64,000 bases of DNA from assembly GCA_000719105.1 (NCBI GenBank), contig JODX01000009.1, positions 1 to 64,000 on the forward strand. The letters are read 5' to 3'. Below, in pieces: positions 43,101 through 50,798 of the stretch. How positions within the stretch are numbered: the first letter of the stretch is position 1; every line of letters begins with the position of its first letter. A program made the position numbers and the translations under genes. The stretch comes from Streptomyces sclerotialus. Lineage in GTDB: Bacteria > Actinomycetota > Actinomycetes > Streptomycetales > Streptomycetaceae. The notes beneath the pieces were generated by a model. That model saw only the letters and a list, made by a program, of their open reading frames with translations. It was not told the DNA's origin and did not search any database.

Positions 43101-43317
43101 CGGGCACCCCGGCGCGGGCGGCGGCGTCGGCGGCGTTCTGGGCGAGCTCGACGACGAGCCGGTCCCGGTATCCGCCGAGGACGAGATCCTCCTCGGCGTT
43201 CGCGTCCTCACGGAAACGGGCCGGGGCGGTGGCCCAGGCGTCCAGCACCCCGCGCCGCAGCCGGGCCGTCCCGAACGGGTCGGCCCCCTCGGCCGCCGGC
43301 CGCACGAAGTCGCTCAC
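40186..43317 (-). CDS. Sacsin-like HSP90-type ATPase
   Basis: A 1043-residue protein with an N-terminal HSP90/sacsin-type GHKL ATPase: N box LVVELAQNAADAAARAG, and G box ETSVGRFGVGFAAVLAVSDE. The remaining 800 residues are Leu/Asp/Glu-rich helical repeats without known domains. Bacterial sacsin-repeat proteins are often linked to folding or defence; this stand-alone actinobacterial type is chromosomal and conserved. GTG 43317 has GGAAGGTG upstream. No defence partner genes lie nearby, so housekeeping chaperone function is as likely. Confidence 0.8.
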   Translation of the reverse strand: MSDFVRPAAEGADPFGTARLRRGVLDAWATAPARFREDANAEEDLVLGGYRDRLVVELAQNAADAAARAGVPGRLRLTLRDGVLAVANTGAPLDAAGVESLSTLRASAKRDAEETSVGRFGVGFAAVLAVSDEPAVVGRHGGVRWSLAEARDLAAGTALHSPGLGDELRRRDGHVPLLRLPFAAEGSAPEPYDTVVILPLRDTAAEGLAERLLNAVDDALLLALPGLEEVVVEAGEGPPRVLRRVAREGGVSVEDSRDGATHWRTAAAHGALDPELLVGRPVEERLRPYWSVTWAVPVDGDGAPVRPRTAPVVHAPTPSDEPLGVPALLIASFPLDTTRRHAAPGPLTDFLVQRAADAYAGLLADWRPVTAGILDLVPGPLGKGELDGALRQAVLERLPRTPFLPTALDPADREDHEELPEVLRPRDAEVVEGAGAGTVRVLAEVLPSLLPAGLERRVELRTLGVARVPLTEAVDRLAGLEKTPGWWWRLYDSLAGVDPDRLSGLPVPLADGRTTIGPRQVLLPTAGSSEAAAPETLARLGLKVAHPDAAHPLLEKLGALPATPRAVLTTPQVRAAVAASLDEEVAGWDMDTPDAEELADLVLALVRDAGLEPGEEPWLGALALPDEDGELAPAGELVLPGSPFARVMRAGELAHVDAELAERWGEQPLAACGVLATFALVRATDVVLDPDELEPRDGDFAEPDDAGLLDAVDVWCEDVLDRLPDTPVPPVATEIVAVRDLDLVDDDRWPEALALLSRPPLRDALTQPVRLLLPDGTHEFVRPYTAWWLRGHPVLDGRRPAGLRAAGGDPLLRGLYDEADATGFDDEQVLRALGVRTSVAALLDEPGGAAELLDRLADPERHVTAAQLHALYGALAELEPEQVTLPDDLRAVLDGEVVVVDAADAVVVDSPDLLPFTDGVPLLPVRPSRAAELAELFQVRRLSESVTGEVTSEGAEHDVPESVRVLLGTGTPASYVEHGELVVDGVELDWRRTRDGVLHASTLEGVAAGLAWAAGQWPRRFEVAALLEDPSRTEELARDRWFD

Positions 43318-44086
43318 GGTTCACCTTCCCTGTCGCGTCGGCCATGAAGGTACCGCGCGCGGGCCAACGCTTGCGTGCGAAGGGCCTCCGGCACGAACCG
43401 CCGACGTCCCGCACCCCGGCCGGTCCCCTGGGCCACCGCCCCGCCGCCCCGGCCGACCCCGCGGGCCACCGGCCCGAGGGCCCGAGCCGGACCGCAGACA
43501 GAGAAGAGATACGGGTGGAAGCGGCCCCGAGCAGGGCCCAGGAGGTACAGCACAGCCTCAAGCGAGGGTCCGGGGCTCGGGGGCACAACCCCGAGCAGCG
43601 GTCCGGGGCGCAGCCCTGGGCGGGGGCGCAGCCCCAGGCGGGGACGGGGCGCAGCCCCGGGCGGGGGTGCAGGGGCGTAGCCCCGAGCGGGGGCCCGGGC
43701 ACGTAGCCCCGAGCGGGGGCCCAGGGGCACAGCCCCAGGCGGGGGGCCCAGGGCACAGCCCCAAGCGGGGGCCCAGGGGCACAGCCCCAAGCGGGGGCCC
43801 AGGGGCACAGCCCCAAGCGGGGGCCCGGGGCACAGCCCCAAGCGGGGGGCCCGGGGCACACCCCAAGCGGGGGGCCCGGGGCACACCCCAAGCGGGGGCC
43901 CAGGGGCACACCCCAAGCGGGGGCCCAGGGGGCGCAGCCCCCGGTGGGGCCCAGGGGCGAAGCCCCTGAGGATGGGAAGGGTAAGGGCGGCGGGGGCGAC
44001 GAACCCCTGTTCACCCCAGCCCGGCCCAGCCCGGCCCAGCCCCGTCCGGCCGATTCCGGACCCCGGCCGGCCCACCCGCCTCAGCC
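43318..44086. other. 769-base gene-free gap with repeat field
   Basis: This gap between the sacsin-like gene and the DUF3027 gene has no credible gene. Its centre is the 26-bp repeat array; the right end (44010-44060) has a CCAGCCCGG repeat. Long open frames cross it on both strands only because the repeats lack stop codons. Confidence 0.7.
43604..43972. repeat. About 15 copies of a 26-bp GC-rich tandem repeat
   Basis: Units of the form GGCCCAGGGGCACAGCCCC plus AAGCGGG follow one another with small length changes (24-28 bases). Three central copies are identical (about 43749-43826). Each unit contains GGGGC-ACA-GCCCC and GGGCCC, so single strands can form a row of hairpins. The edges are degenerate. 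It resembles the GC-rich extragenic repeats scattered through Streptomyces genomes. Confidence 0.85.
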
Positions 44087-45013
44087 CTACGAGTGCCCCA
44101 GCTCCGCCGCCGACGCATCCTCCGCCGCCGGCACCGACCCGGAGTCGGCGGCCGGCCGCAGCGGGAACGGATCCACCGTCGTCTCGTCGATCACCGGCGG
44201 AGCCGGCCGCGGCGGCTTCGGCATCACCGCCGCCTCCGAGTGCCCCCCGCACCCGTACGCCAGCGACACCATCCGCCCGTCCGCCGGCGAGAACTCGTTC
44301 GTGCACACGCCGAAGGCCTGCCCCAGCGAGCCACCGACCCGCGCGAGGAAGCCGCAGCTGACGCACGACGCGGGCGCGGCCTGCGCCATGGCGGTCTTCG
44401 GCCCGAACGCCTCCTCCCAGCGGTCGGCCGCGGTGTACAGCCCGTACCGGGACAGCACGCGCGCGCGGCGCATGCCCAGTTCGTCCGCGACGGCGGCGAT
44501 GGAGCCCCGCGCGGGCGCGACCGGCACCTGCGCCACCGGCCCGTCGGTGACCTCGATGTCCTCCGCCTCCACCAGCGCGGCCATCTCGTCGGAGACGGCC
44601 GAGTTCGGCGGCGGCTCGTCCTCGCCGGTGTATCCGGGCTCCAGGCGCAGGTCGTCGGCGTCGGTGGGCAGCAGGTCTCCGGGACCGAGGTCGCCGGGGC
44701 GCAGGCGCTCGCTCCACGGCACCCACTCGGGCGCGAGCAGCGCGTCGGGGCCGGGCAGCAGCACGACCTCGTCGAGTGTGACGATCTTGGCGCGGGAGGC
44801 CCGGGCCACGGTCACGGCCCAGCGCCAGCCTCTGTATCCCAGTTCCTTGCACTCGAAGAAGTGCGTGACAACGCGGTCCCCCTCGGACACGAGCCCCGCG
44901 TGCTCGCCGACGACACCTGGCGCGGCGGCCTCCTCGGCGGCGGCGCGGGCGAGGTCGACGGCCTCCGCGCACAGACGGTCGGGGGTGCGGCTTCGCGTTG
45001 TCGCTGCGCTCAC
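44087..45013 (-). CDS. DUF3027 protein
   Basis: A 308-residue actinobacterial DUF3027 protein: RVVTHFFECKELGYRGWRWA, TLDEVVLLPGPDALLAPEWV, and a C-terminal zinc-ribbon-like set of cysteines (CVSCGFLARVGG; FGVCTNEFSPADG; YGCGGHSEA). It is probably cytoplasmic; function unknown. GTG 45013 has GGAGAGAAG upstream. A 465-base gap separates it from the divergent MFS gene. Confidence 0.9.
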   Translation of the reverse strand: MSAATTRSRTPDRLCAEAVDLARAAAEEAAAPGVVGEHAGLVSEGDRVVTHFFECKELGYRGWRWAVTVARASRAKIVTLDEVVLLPGPDALLAPEWVPWSERLRPGDLGPGDLLPTDADDLRLEPGYTGEDEPPPNSAVSDEMAALVEAEDIEVTDGPVAQVPVAPARGSIAAVADELGMRRARVLSRYGLYTAADRWEEAFGPKTAMAQAAPASCVSCGFLARVGGSLGQAFGVCTNEFSPADGRMVSLAYGCGGHSEAAVMPKPPRPAPPVIDETTVDPFPLRPAADSGSVPAAEDASAAELGHS

Positions 45014-45478
45014 AGGTATCGCTTCTCTCCTACGCCGTCTCACGAGTGCGCCCCCGGGCGGAGCGGGGGTGCGGACGGAGCGGCTGAGGGACCTCCCAGG
45101 CCGCTGAAGGCGCTGAGGGTGGGCCGCGTCGACGTCCGCGCCCGATCGCGCTCGGGCGCACCTACGTCATCCATTCTGCGGGATGCCGGAGCGGCGCGCG
45201 GCCGAGAACAACCGCCGGGTCGTTCTAGGCACGCTACCTTCTCCCGGCCCCTGGGCCCACCCCGACGTACGCTTCCGCGCTTCCGCGCCCCCCGGCGGGG
45301 TCCGGGACGGCAACCGGCCGGGGTGCGGAGCGGTGGCGGGAAATCGCCGTGGGACGCGCCCGAGGCCGTGGTGACGCCCCGTCCGCCCCCCAGGGCCACA
45401 ACTCCTCCGAGAAGCCTCACAGCCCCCATCCGCGCGGTAACCGCACTAGGCCCCCCGAAGTCGGGGCACTATGACGGG
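45014..45478. other. Divergent promoter region, no gene seen
   Basis: A 465-base gap between DUF3027 (minus) and an MFS gene (plus). I find no gene or strong hairpin. CACTAT at its right end is the likely -10 box of the MFS gene. Confidence 0.5.
45467..45472 (+). promoter_or_regulatory. -10-like box of the MFS gene
   Basis: CACTAT ends six bases before the GTG at 45479 and no ribosome binding site lies between, which suggests a leaderless transcript. Confidence 0.45.
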
Positions 45479-46921
45479 GTGGCAGCCGCGAGGACGACCC
45501 AGAGTGCCACCGGGACGCGCAGGCCCAGGGGTGGCGGCAGGGGAAGCAGTCGAGCCGGCGGGCCGGGCCGGGTGAACGGCGCCGTCCGCTCCGTCGGCCG
45601 TGCCCTCCACTTCCCGGTGACCGGCACGGCCCGCGGCATCCGCAGGGCGACCCACGCGAACGGCGCCGGCGAGTCCGGGCTCGGCAAGCTCATCGAACTG
45701 CATGCCGTGAACGGCGCCGGTGACGTGATGATCACCGTCGCCCTGGCCTCCACCGTCTTCTTCTCCGTGCCGACGGACGAGGCCCGCGGCCGCGTCGCGC
45801 TCTACCTCGCCATCACCATGGCACCGTTCACCCTGCTCGCCCCCGTCATCGGCCCGCTCCTGGACCGGGTGCCGCACGGCCGCCGGGCCGCCATGGCCTC
45901 GGCCATGCTCGCCCGGGCGCTGCTGGCGCTGCTGCTGTCCGGCGCCGTCGTCACCGGGGGCATCGAGCTGTATCCGGCCGCGCTCGGCGTGCTGGTCGCC
46001 TCCAAGGCGTACGGCGTGATCCGGAGCGCCGTGGTGCCACGGCTGCTGCCGCCCCGGTTCTCCCTGGTCAAGGCGAACTCCCGGGTGACCCTGGGCGGGC
46101 TGCTCGCCACCGGTGCGGCGGCACCCGTGGGAGCCGGGTTACAGGTCCTCGGGCCGCGCTGGCCGCTCTACGGCGCCTGTGTGATCTTCATCGCGGGGTC
46201 GTTCCTGTCGTTCTCGCTGCCTCGGAAGGTCGACTCGGCGCGGGGCGAGGACACGGCGCTGCTCGCGGCCGACGCCCGGCATCTGCACGGTCCGCACCGC
46301 AGCGGGACGCTGAAGCGCCGTCCGGGCCTGCGCACCGTCGGCACCGCCGTCACCCACGGCCTCGCCGCCAACACCGCGCTGCGCTGTCTGTCCGGCTTCC
46401 TGATCTTCTTCCTGGCGTTCCTGCTGCGCGAGCATCCGATCGCCGGGCAGAGCGCGGCCGTCTCGCTCGGCATCGTGGGCGTGGCCGCGGGCGCGGGCAA
46501 CGCGCTGGGCACGGCCGTCGGCGCCTGGCTGAAGGCGCGGGCGCCCGAGCTCATCATCGTGACCCTCGGCGCGATCGAGCTGGGTGCCGCCGTCACGGCC
46601 GCCGTCTTCTTCGGCCCCGTCCTCGTGGCCTGCCTCGGGGCGGTCGCCGGCTTCGCCCAGGCCCTCGCCAAGCTGTCCCTGGACGCGCTGATCCAGCGGG
46701 ACGTGCCCGAACACGTCCGTACCTCCGCCTTCGCGCGCTCCGAGACCTTGCTGCAGATGTCGTGGGTGCTCGGCGGTGCCATAGGCATCGCGCTGCCCCT
46801 GAACGGCGTCCTCGGCCTGGCGGTGGCCGCCGCGATCGTCGCCATCGGCTGGCTGACCACCGTCCGCGGGCTGCTCGCCGCCGCCCGGCACGGGGGTACG
46901 GCCCGGTCCCGGGTGGCTTGA
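45479..46921 (+). CDS. MFS transporter with a TTA codon
   Basis: A 480-residue major facilitator with about 12 helices after a 60-residue basic tail (GLGKLIELHAVNGAGDVMIT; LLDRVPHGRRAAMASAMLAR; RGLLAAARHGG end). The pattern fits the MFS_1/BtlT-like group; substrate unknown. Leu221 is coded by TTA (46139-46141), the only in-frame TTA I found in this window. In Streptomyces TTA is read only by the developmentally controlled bldA tRNA, so expression may be limited to late growth. Start GTG 45479 follows a -10-like CACTAT. Confidence 0.85.
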   Translation: MAAARTTQSATGTRRPRGGGRGSSRAGGPGRVNGAVRSVGRALHFPVTGTARGIRRATHANGAGESGLGKLIELHAVNGAGDVMITVALASTVFFSVPTDEARGRVALYLAITMAPFTLLAPVIGPLLDRVPHGRRAAMASAMLARALLALLLSGAVVTGGIELYPAALGVLVASKAYGVIRSAVVPRLLPPRFSLVKANSRVTLGGLLATGAAAPVGAGLQVLGPRWPLYGACVIFIAGSFLSFSLPRKVDSARGEDTALLAADARHLHGPHRSGTLKRRPGLRTVGTAVTHGLAANTALRCLSGFLIFFLAFLLREHPIAGQSAAVSLGIVGVAAGAGNALGTAVGAWLKARAPELIIVTLGAIELGAAVTAAVFFGPVLVACLGAVAGFAQALAKLSLDALIQRDVPEHVRTSAFARSETLLQMSWVLGGAIGIALPLNGVLGLAVAAAIVAIGWLTTVRGLLAAARHGGTARSRVA

Positions 46922-47056
46922 TCCGCATATGCGTATGCCCAGGTGGGCCGATGTGCCGCAGCCCCGGGTGGACCGGGCCGCCCACGCCGCGTACCCGTAC
47001 GACGTGATCCGCGGCACGCCGCGTACCCGCATGGTCACGGGTGTCGGCCTGCCAGA

Positions 47057-47062
47057 TAGCCT
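47057..47062 (+). promoter_or_regulatory. -10 box of the DUF2771 gene, leaderless start
   Basis: TAGCCT ends six bases before the ATG at 47069; TGGTCA at 47032-47037 is a possible -35 with a 19-base spacer. No ribosome binding site is present. Confidence 0.55.
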
Positions 47063-47068
47063 TCGCCC

Positions 47069-47542
47069 ATGACCTCCCTGCGTTCCGAAGCGCGCCGCCG
47101 TCGCGCCGTCGCCACTGCCGGCGTCGTCTCCGCCGGACTTCTCGTCCTGTCGGCCTGTGACAAGCCGACCCCGATGTCCACGATCACGGTCGGTTCGGAC
47201 TCGGTGAGCTCCGAGACCGACTGCTACGGCCACGGCAAGACGGTCGCCACCGCCCAGCTGTCGAAGTGCCTCCAGGGCAAGGACATGAAGACCATCGACG
47301 TCGACCCGGACGAGACCGTCCGCTTCGGCGTGGACCCGGAGATCGCGGACAAGGGCTGGACGATCCTGATGAACGGTCAGCCGCTGACCGACTCCAGCAC
47401 GAAGACGTACCGCACCGTCCCGGGCAGCGTGTTCTTCAACGCCCAGTACGGCGCGCAGGGCAGCACCACGGTCGTCTCGGTCCGCGAGGGCGAGAACAAG
47501 GTCACCGGACTGTGGTCCTTCAAGCTCAAGAAGGACGCCTGA
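47069..47542 (+). CDS. DUF2771 lipoprotein
   Basis: A 157-residue lipoprotein: basic start, hydrophobic core ATAGVVSAGLLVLSAC with lipobox LSAC (C30 becomes the lipid-bearing N-terminus), then a beta-rich DUF2771 domain (DVDPDETVRFGVDPEIADKG; SVFFNAQYGAQGSTTVVSVR). It would sit on the outer face of the membrane. Its stop overlaps the beginning of the futalosine hydrolase frame, so the genes are probably cotranscribed. Function unknown. Confidence 0.9.
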   Translation: MTSLRSEARRRRAVATAGVVSAGLLVLSACDKPTPMSTITVGSDSVSSETDCYGHGKTVATAQLSKCLQGKDMKTIDVDPDETVRFGVDPEIADKGWTILMNGQPLTDSSTKTYRTVPGSVFFNAQYGAQGSTTVVSVREGENKVTGLWSFKLKKDA

Positions 47543-48351
47543 CCACGTCCGCGCCCACCCCCGCGGGCCCCGGGCCCGCCGTACGCGTCCTCGTCGCCAC
47601 CGCGGTCCCCGTCGAACGGGACGCGGTGGCAGCGGCGTTCCCCGGCCCCGCCGTCGAGGTGCCCCTGCCCGCGGCGACCCTGTACCGGCACGAGGGCCGG
47701 CATGGGGGCCGGTACGACGACCGTCCGGCCGCGTCCTCGGGCGATGTCACCGCCCCGTACGTCCGCTACGACCTCCTCGCCGCCGGCGTCGGCCCCGCCC
47801 GCGCCGCCGCGTCCACCGCCGCCGCGCTGACCGCCGCCGCCCTGGACGGGACCCCGTACGACGTGGTCGTCTCCGCCGGGATCGGGGGCGGTTTCCAGCC
47901 GGACGCGCTCCTCGGCTCGCTGGTCGTCGCCGACGCGATCACGGCCGCCGATCTGGGCGCCGAGGCGCCGGACGCCCCGGGCGGCTTCCTCCCGGTCACC
48001 GAACTGGGTTTCGGTGTCGTCCACCATCGTCCGCCGGAATCACTCGTACGAGAGATCGCCGCGGCCACGGGGGCACGGGTCGGCGCCGTGCTGACCGTGT
48101 CGACCGTGACCGGCAGCGCCGGTCGCGCCACCGAGCTGCGCGCCCGTCATCCGCGCGCCCTCGCCGAGGGCATGGAGGGCTTCGGGGTCGCCGAGGCCGC
48201 CGCCGCGCACGGCACGCCCGTCCTGGAGCTGCGGGCCGTCTCCAATCCCGTGGGCCCCCGCGACCGGGCCGCCTGGCGCATCGGGGACGCGCTGGCCGCG
48301 CTCACCGGCGCCTTCGGGAAGCTCACGCCCGTACTGGAGAGTTGGACCTGA
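47512..48351 (+). CDS. mqnB: Futalosine hydrolase
   Basis: The enzyme removes hypoxanthine from futalosine in the futalosine route to menaquinone. The product has the nucleoside phosphorylase-like fold: VRVLVATAVPVERDAV, VVSAGIGGGFQPDALLGSLV, EGMEGFGVAEAAAAHGTPVL and LRAVSNPVGPRDRAAWRIGD. There is no ATG, GTG or TTG at the expected place: the frame enters from the end of DUF2771 with GTG 47512 (overlapping it by 31 bases) or CTG 47539, whose CTGA overlaps the upstream stop. GTG gives 279 residues, CTG 270. mqnD starts two bases after the stop. Confidence 0.85.
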   Translation: MVLQAQEGRLTTSAPTPAGPGPAVRVLVATAVPVERDAVAAAFPGPAVEVPLPAATLYRHEGRHGGRYDDRPAASSGDVTAPYVRYDLLAAGVGPARAAASTAAALTAAALDGTPYDVVVSAGIGGGFQPDALLGSLVVADAITAADLGAEAPDAPGGFLPVTELGFGVVHHRPPESLVREIAAATGARVGAVLTVSTVTGSAGRATELRARHPRALAEGMEGFGVAEAAAAHGTPVLELRAVSNPVGPRDRAAWRIGDALAALTGAFGKLTPVLESWT

Positions 48352-48352
48352 C

Positions 48353-49222
48353 GTGACTGAACAGACCGGATCCCTGAAGAGCGAGCCCCTGAAGATCGCC
48401 TACTCGCCCTGCCCGAACGACACCTTCGTCTTCGACGCCTGGGCCCACGGCCGGGTGCCGGGCGCGCCCGCCCTCGACGTGACGTTCGCGGACATCGACA
48501 TCACCAACGGCATGGCCGAGCGCGGCGAGTTCGACGTGCTGAAGGTGTCGTACGCCGTGCTGCCGTACGTCCTGGACGAGTACGCGCTGCTGCCCTGCGG
48601 GGGCGCGCTGGGACGGGGCTGCGGGCCGCTGGTGCTGACCAGGGAGCCGGAGGCCGACCTGGCGGGCCGTACCGTCGCCGTGCCGAGCGAGAGGTCGACC
48701 GCGTACCTGCTGTTCCGGCTGTGGGCGGCCGACACGGTGCCCGGTGGCGTCGGTGAGATCGTGGTCATGCCGTTCCACGAGATCATGCCGGCCGTACGGG
48801 ACGGGAAGGTCGACGCGGGGCTCGTCATCCACGAGGCGCGCTTCACGTACCAGAACTACGGGCTGCACAAGCTCGCGGACATGGGCGAGCACTGGGAGCG
48901 CACCACCGGGCTGCCGATCCCGCTGGGCGCGATCATCGCCAAGCGCTCGCTGGGCACGGAGACGCTGGAGCTGCTCGCCGAGTCGGCCCGCAGGTCCGTA
49001 CGGGCCGCCTGGGACGACCCCGAGGCGTCCCGCCCCTACGTCCTCGAGCACGCGCAGGAGATGGACCAGGCCGTCGCCGACCAGCACATCGGGCTGTACG
49101 TCAACGAGTTCACGGCGGATCTCGGCGAGAGCGGGTACGCGGCCGTGCGCGGGCTGCTCACACGTGCGGCGGCCGAGGGGCTGGTACCGCCCCTCGGCCC
49201 GCAGGCGCTCGACTTCCCGTAG
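48353..49222 (+). CDS. mqnD: 1,4-dihydroxy-6-naphthoate synthase
   Basis: A 289-residue periplasmic-binding-fold enzyme of the menaquinone futalosine pathway, turning cyclic dehypoxanthine futalosine into 1,4-dihydroxy-6-naphthoate. The MqnD signature KIAYSPCPNDTFVFDAWAHG is present, with ITNGMAERGEFDVLKVSYAV, VPSERSTAYLL, and the catalytic His region VIHEARFTYQNYGLHKL. It starts with GTG two bases after mqnB. The remaining mqn genes (mqnA, mqnC) are not in the window, as in other streptomycetes where they are dispersed. Confidence 0.95.
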   Translation: MTEQTGSLKSEPLKIAYSPCPNDTFVFDAWAHGRVPGAPALDVTFADIDITNGMAERGEFDVLKVSYAVLPYVLDEYALLPCGGALGRGCGPLVLTREPEADLAGRTVAVPSERSTAYLLFRLWAADTVPGGVGEIVVMPFHEIMPAVRDGKVDAGLVIHEARFTYQNYGLHKLADMGEHWERTTGLPIPLGAIIAKRSLGTETLELLAESARRSVRAAWDDPEASRPYVLEHAQEMDQAVADQHIGLYVNEFTADLGESGYAAVRGLLTRAAAEGLVPPLGPQALDFP

Positions 49223-49238
49223 CCCGGGGTCCTCCGGG

Positions 49239-49622
49239 TCAGACGTCCAACTGGTCGGCGACCGCGCGCAGCAGGCCCGCGATCTTCTTGCCGGCGGCCT
49301 TGTCGGGGTAGCGGCCCCGCTCCAGGAGCGGCGTGATGTTCTCGAGGAGGGTCGTCAGGTCCTGGACGATGGACGCCAGTTCGTCGGGCTTGCGGCGCTG
49401 GGCGGCCGCCACCGAGGGCGTCGGGTCCAGGATCGTCACCGAGAGTGCCTGGTCGCCGCGTTGGCCCGCGACGACGCCGAACTCCACGCGCTGGCCCGGC
49501 TTCAGGGAGTCGACTCCGGCGGGCAGGACCGAGGAATGAACGAAGACGTCACCGCCGTCGTCGCGGGAGAGAAAGCCGAAGCCCTTCTCGCTGTTGAACC
49601 ACTTGACCTTGCCGGTAGGCAC
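49239..49622 (-). CDS. Cold-shock domain protein with helical tail
   Basis: A 127-residue protein with an N-terminal cold-shock domain (about 1-66): GKVKWFNSEKGFGFLSRDDG carries RNP-1, GDVFVHSSVL carries RNP-2. A C-terminal extension (ELASIVQDLTTLLENITPLL; ADQLDV) is helical and doubles the usual 67-residue length. GTG 49622 fits the domain start; longer frames upstream are not coding. It binds single-stranded RNA/DNA. A 194-base leader to the divergent membrane gene contains G+C-rich inverted repeats that could control translation. Confidence 0.9.
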   Translation of the reverse strand: MPTGKVKWFNSEKGFGFLSRDDGGDVFVHSSVLPAGVDSLKPGQRVEFGVVAGQRGDQALSVTILDPTPSVAAAQRRKPDELASIVQDLTTLLENITPLLERGRYPDKAAGKKIAGLLRAVADQLDV

Positions 49623-49804
49623 GTCTGTCCTCGTCCTCGTACTCGTCGGAAACTGCGTCTGAAAGCTGTGCCCGAAGGTTCCCCCGGGGGCGGAAACGGC
49701 TCCGGATAGCACTGGGGCGGGCCGTCGGGACCCGCCGGTACCAAGGCTAATGGTCCGCGGGCCGGTGACAAGACGTCCCCCGGCTCTTCCTTCGCGCTGG
49801 GAAC

Positions 49805-49810
49805 TACCCT
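49805..49810 (+). promoter_or_regulatory. -10 box, leaderless start of the small membrane gene
   Basis: TACCCT ends six bases before the GTG at 49817; no ribosome binding site. Arrangement as in known leaderless streptomycete genes. Confidence 0.6.
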
Positions 49811-49816
49811 GGTCGG

Positions 49817-50077
49817 GTGCGTGACAAAACCCAAGCGAATTCCCCCGGGCCCGGTGACCGGCTCATCCGTGCCGGTGCCGTCGTCTTCTTCGTCGGTACC
49901 GTGGCCACTCTCGTCACCGTGGCCCCGCTGTTCCTCGGCACGACGCCGTTCCCCACATACATGTTCGGGCTGAGCATGTTGATGGGAGTCGGGTTCCTGG
50001 TGGCGGGGGCGGGCGTGTTCCAGTCGATCGCGGCGGGGCGCCGCAGGGCTCGCAAGGTCGCGCGCGCCTCGCAGTGA
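49817..50077 (+). CDS. Small two-helix membrane protein
   Basis: An 86-residue protein with two membrane helices: LIRAGAVVFFVGTVATLVTV and YMFGLSMLMGVGFLVAGAGV, and a basic tail (AAGRRRARKVARA). The N-terminus is polar and faces the cytoplasm by the positive-inside rule, as does the tail. Conserved but uncharacterised in streptomycetes. Leaderless GTG start at 49817. It converges with the HAD gene. Confidence 0.8.
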   Translation: MRDKTQANSPGPGDRLIRAGAVVFFVGTVATLVTVAPLFLGTTPFPTYMFGLSMLMGVGFLVAGAGVFQSIAAGRRRARKVARASQ

Positions 50078-50099
50078 TCTCTGTGCGCCCCCGTTTCCG

Positions 50100-50747
50100 T
50101 CAGGCCGCCGTGCGGTACTCCGTGAACCATGCCGGGAACGCCGTCAGGTCGGGCAGCACGGTGTCCGCGCCCGCCGCGCGCAGCTCCTCCATGCCGTACG
50201 GCCCGGTGGCCACGGCGACGGAGTACGCGCCGGCCGTGCGCGCCCCGCGTATGTCGCCGAGGTGGTCGCCGACGTACACGCCCGCGCCGTGCTCGACCAG
50301 CGCGTCGGCCTTCTGCTCGGCCCACAGGTCACCGATCACCGCGTCCGGCTCGATGCCGAGGTGCGCCAGGTGCAGCTTGGCGTTCGGCTCGTACTTGGCG
50401 GTGACGACGATCGCCCGGCCGCCCGCCGCGCGCACGGCCGCGATGGCCTCACGGGCGCCGGGCAGGGCGGGCGTCGGGGCGATGGCGTGCTCGGGGTACA
50501 TCTCCCGGTAGAGGCCGGCCATGGCCGCGATCCGCTCCGCGGGGAACCAGTGCGCCAGCTCCTGCTCCAGCGGCGGTCCGAGCCGGGTGACGGCCAGGTC
50601 CGCGTCGATGTACGTGCCCGTGCGCGCGGACAGCTCCTGGTAGCAGGCGCGGATGCCGGGACGGGAGTCGATCAGCGTCATGTCGAGGTCGAAGCCGACG
50701 GTGGGCGCGGAGGGCGCGGCAGAGGTCGTGGAGGCCATATCGGCCAT
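50100..50747 (-). CDS. HAD-superfamily phosphatase (PGP-like)
   Basis: A 215-residue HAD hydrolase with motif I GFDLDMTLIDSRPGIR, motif II VVTAKYEPN, and motif III/IV YVGDHLGDIRGARTAG. The cap domain is alpha-helical (subtype C1), similar to phosphoglycolate phosphatase-type enzymes. ATG 50747 or 50738 are possible starts; neither has a ribosome binding site. Substrate unknown. The neighbouring membrane-protein gene lies upstream on the same strand. Confidence 0.85.
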   Translation of the reverse strand: MADMASTTSAAPSAPTVGFDLDMTLIDSRPGIRACYQELSARTGTYIDADLAVTRLGPPLEQELAHWFPAERIAAMAGLYREMYPEHAIAPTPALPGAREAIAAVRAAGGRAIVVTAKYEPNAKLHLAHLGIEPDAVIGDLWAEQKADALVEHGAGVYVGDHLGDIRGARTAGAYSVAVATGPYGMEELRAAGADTVLPDLTAFPAWFTEYRTAA

Positions 50748-50798
50748 TGTGCCTGGCCGCACCGGACCGGCCGCGGCCCGTCGGCGCCCCGGCCCCGG

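Noticed and set aside
43604..43972. The tandem array as a CRISPR
   Set aside because: Units abut without unique spacers and no cas genes are in the window.
43208..44972. Long minus-strand frames translating the 26-bp repeats as PGPPLG/APAWG-type repeats
   Set aside because: They exist only because the repeat has no stop codons in that frame; they overlap real genes at both ends and lack starts with ribosome binding sites.
46929..47072. 47-codon frame before DUF2771 overlapping its ATG
   Set aside because: It covers the -10 and -35 positions of a probable leaderless promoter, has no ribosome binding site and no recognisable sequence.
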